A stretch of 64,000 bases of DNA, taken from assembly GCA_965229445.1 (NCBI GenBank), contig OZ245876.1, positions 2,108,001 through 2,172,000 on the forward strand, given 5' to 3'. Both the position numbers and the translations under genes were made by a program. Shown here in pieces: positions 63,287 through 64,000 of this stretch. Source of the DNA: Owenweeksia sp965229445 (GTDB lineage: Bacteria; Bacteroidota; Bacteroidia; Flavobacteriales; Schleiferiaceae). The notes below the pieces were generated by a model that saw only the letters and a list, made by a program, of their open reading frames with translations, was not told where the DNA came from and did not search any database. The first letter of the stretch is position 1. Every line of letters begins with the position of its first letter.

Positions 63287-64000
63287 ATGAAACAAGTGTT
63301 AAGAATAATTCTGTTGGTTGGCAGTATTCTCCCCTTATCATCGGTAGCACATACTTATGGTAACAAGAACTCAATTGTAACCAAGAAAACGGATCCCGAG
63401 GTAGTCGCCACCTTGTCGGATAGAGATGCCATTCCCCTGGCCTTTCGTGCGGAACGCATGTATTGTTATGTGGCGGATAATCATAAGATCTACCAACTTC
63501 GCGGTGGTGTAACCAATGCCCATTGGGTAGAATTGGATATCGCCAGCAGCATGAAAATTCAGGGTCCTGCGGGGAGTCTGCCTTATATTGATCCTACTGG
63601 ATTGCTGGCCACCGATCTGAGATATTTGGGTAAAGCCAAGTATGATTTCTCCGGCGCCAATATTCTGGGGAGCGGACAGTATGTCAACGTAAATGGTATC
63701 GGTAACACGGTCAATGATCGTTCACACAATTCTCTCAACGCTTATAACTCCTACTCCGATGGCAATTATGTGCTAATGGTAGGTGAGCGCGATAGTGCCT
63801 TGGGACATTCGGGAGTAATTCTGGGTAGTGATATTAGCCTAAGAGCCAATCATCAGTTTGCCGCCGGTAAAGGATTGGTTGCCCAAACGGCCGGTGAAAT
63901 ACTTTTTGGTCAGTATAACCAGTATGCTGGCTCTAGCAGTAACCAGTGGTTGGGTTCAGACAAACTGCTTACACTTGGAAACGGAACGGGGATGAATAAT
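63287..64000 (+). CDS. Secreted YadA-head-like surface protein, truncated by window edge
   Basis: Starts at the ATG at 63287 and stays open for 238 codons to the right edge. The signal peptide (MKQVLRIILLVGSILPLSSVA) is followed by a domain with REQ-like strands and then short repeats of about 12-16 residues (NSYSDGNYVLMVGERDSALG, HQFAAGKGLVAQTAGE, LFGQYNQYAGSS), ending in LLTLGNGTG. That run resembles the left-handed head repeats of trimeric autotransporter-type and tail-fibre-type proteins. The C-terminus, and any S74 chaperone or T9SS domain, lies outside the window. Confidence 0.75.
   Translation, partial: MKQVLRIILLVGSILPLSSVAHTYGNKNSIVTKKTDPEVVATLSDRDAIPLAFRAERMYCYVADNHKIYQLRGGVTNAHWVELDIASSMKIQGPAGSLPYIDPTGLLATDLRYLGKAKYDFSGANILGSGQYVNVNGIGNTVNDRSHNSLNAYNSYSDGNYVLMVGERDSALGHSGVILGSDISLRANHQFAAGKGLVAQTAGEILFGQYNQYAGSSSNQWLGSDKLLTLGNGTGMNN

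Overview
The window looks like a chromosomal segment of a marine-type Bacteroidota, most likely in or near Flavobacteriia. Several secreted proteins end in a type IX secretion (T9SS) C-terminal sorting domain. Small families typical of the phylum appear (a Lacal_2735-like 55-residue protein, a DUF4105/Lnb protein, DUF3817, a DUF6134-like protein), and candidate promoters match the Bacteroidetes -7 element TAnnTTTG. Base composition is moderate to low GC by eye. There is no sign of prophage, transposase, CRISPR array or rRNA.

Layout. 1-8.3 kb: a truncated M28 aminopeptidase, an MtfA-like zinc peptidase, a DEAD-box helicase, NTF2-like secreted proteins, a short GluRS-like enzyme, an outer-membrane barrel and small conserved proteins, with tight or overlapping gene ends. 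8.4-11.2 kb: secreted beta-propeller and T9SS proteins with a broken T9SS-tail remnant between them. 11.3-24.7 kb: mostly minus-strand housekeeping genes: sucD, nitroreductase, nhaA, a lipocalin, an FG-GAP/ASPIC secreted protein, an isochorismate synthase with a hotdog thioesterase (menaquinone), a Lnb-type lipoprotein N-acyltransferase candidate, GAPDH with a clear terminator, a diheme cytochrome, a TerB-like protein and a sulfurtransferase. 24.7-26.0 kb: a non-coding stretch with two 190-bp direct repeats. 26.8-31.7 kb: the glyoxylate shunt (aceB-aceA) divergent from an XRE/IrrE/DUF2083-type regulator, with a perfect 14-bp palindrome between them. 31.9-36.4 kb: a 1522-residue FN3/MAM-like/PKD T9SS surface protein. 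37.8-39.7 kb: a two-gene hypotaurine/taurine cassette (cysteine dioxygenase plus cysteine-sulfinate-decarboxylase-like enzyme). 39.8-47 kb: a large zinc metalloprotease, a SulP transporter and a TPR/adenylate cyclase. 47.5-57.6 kb: a long plus-strand run: a Usp-like protein coupled to an NhaD/SLC13-like transporter, then six tightly packed genes around a classical AAA-type ATPase. 57.6-64 kb: repeats and tRNAs (Pro-TGG, Ser-GCT), a GMC oxidoreductase with its small subunit and a divergent cytochrome c, and the start of a YadA-head-like surface protein cut by the right edge.

The best candidate for an undescribed system is the cassette at 49770-57591. It encodes a long coiled-coil protein, an unrecognised soluble protein, an AAA ATPase with a large unrecognised N-terminal region, a DUF6638-like protein (recalled, not searched) and two membrane proteins. 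The last four genes are joined by short or overlapping junctions. An ATPase working on a coiled-coil partner at a membrane is the natural reading, but the function is unknown.
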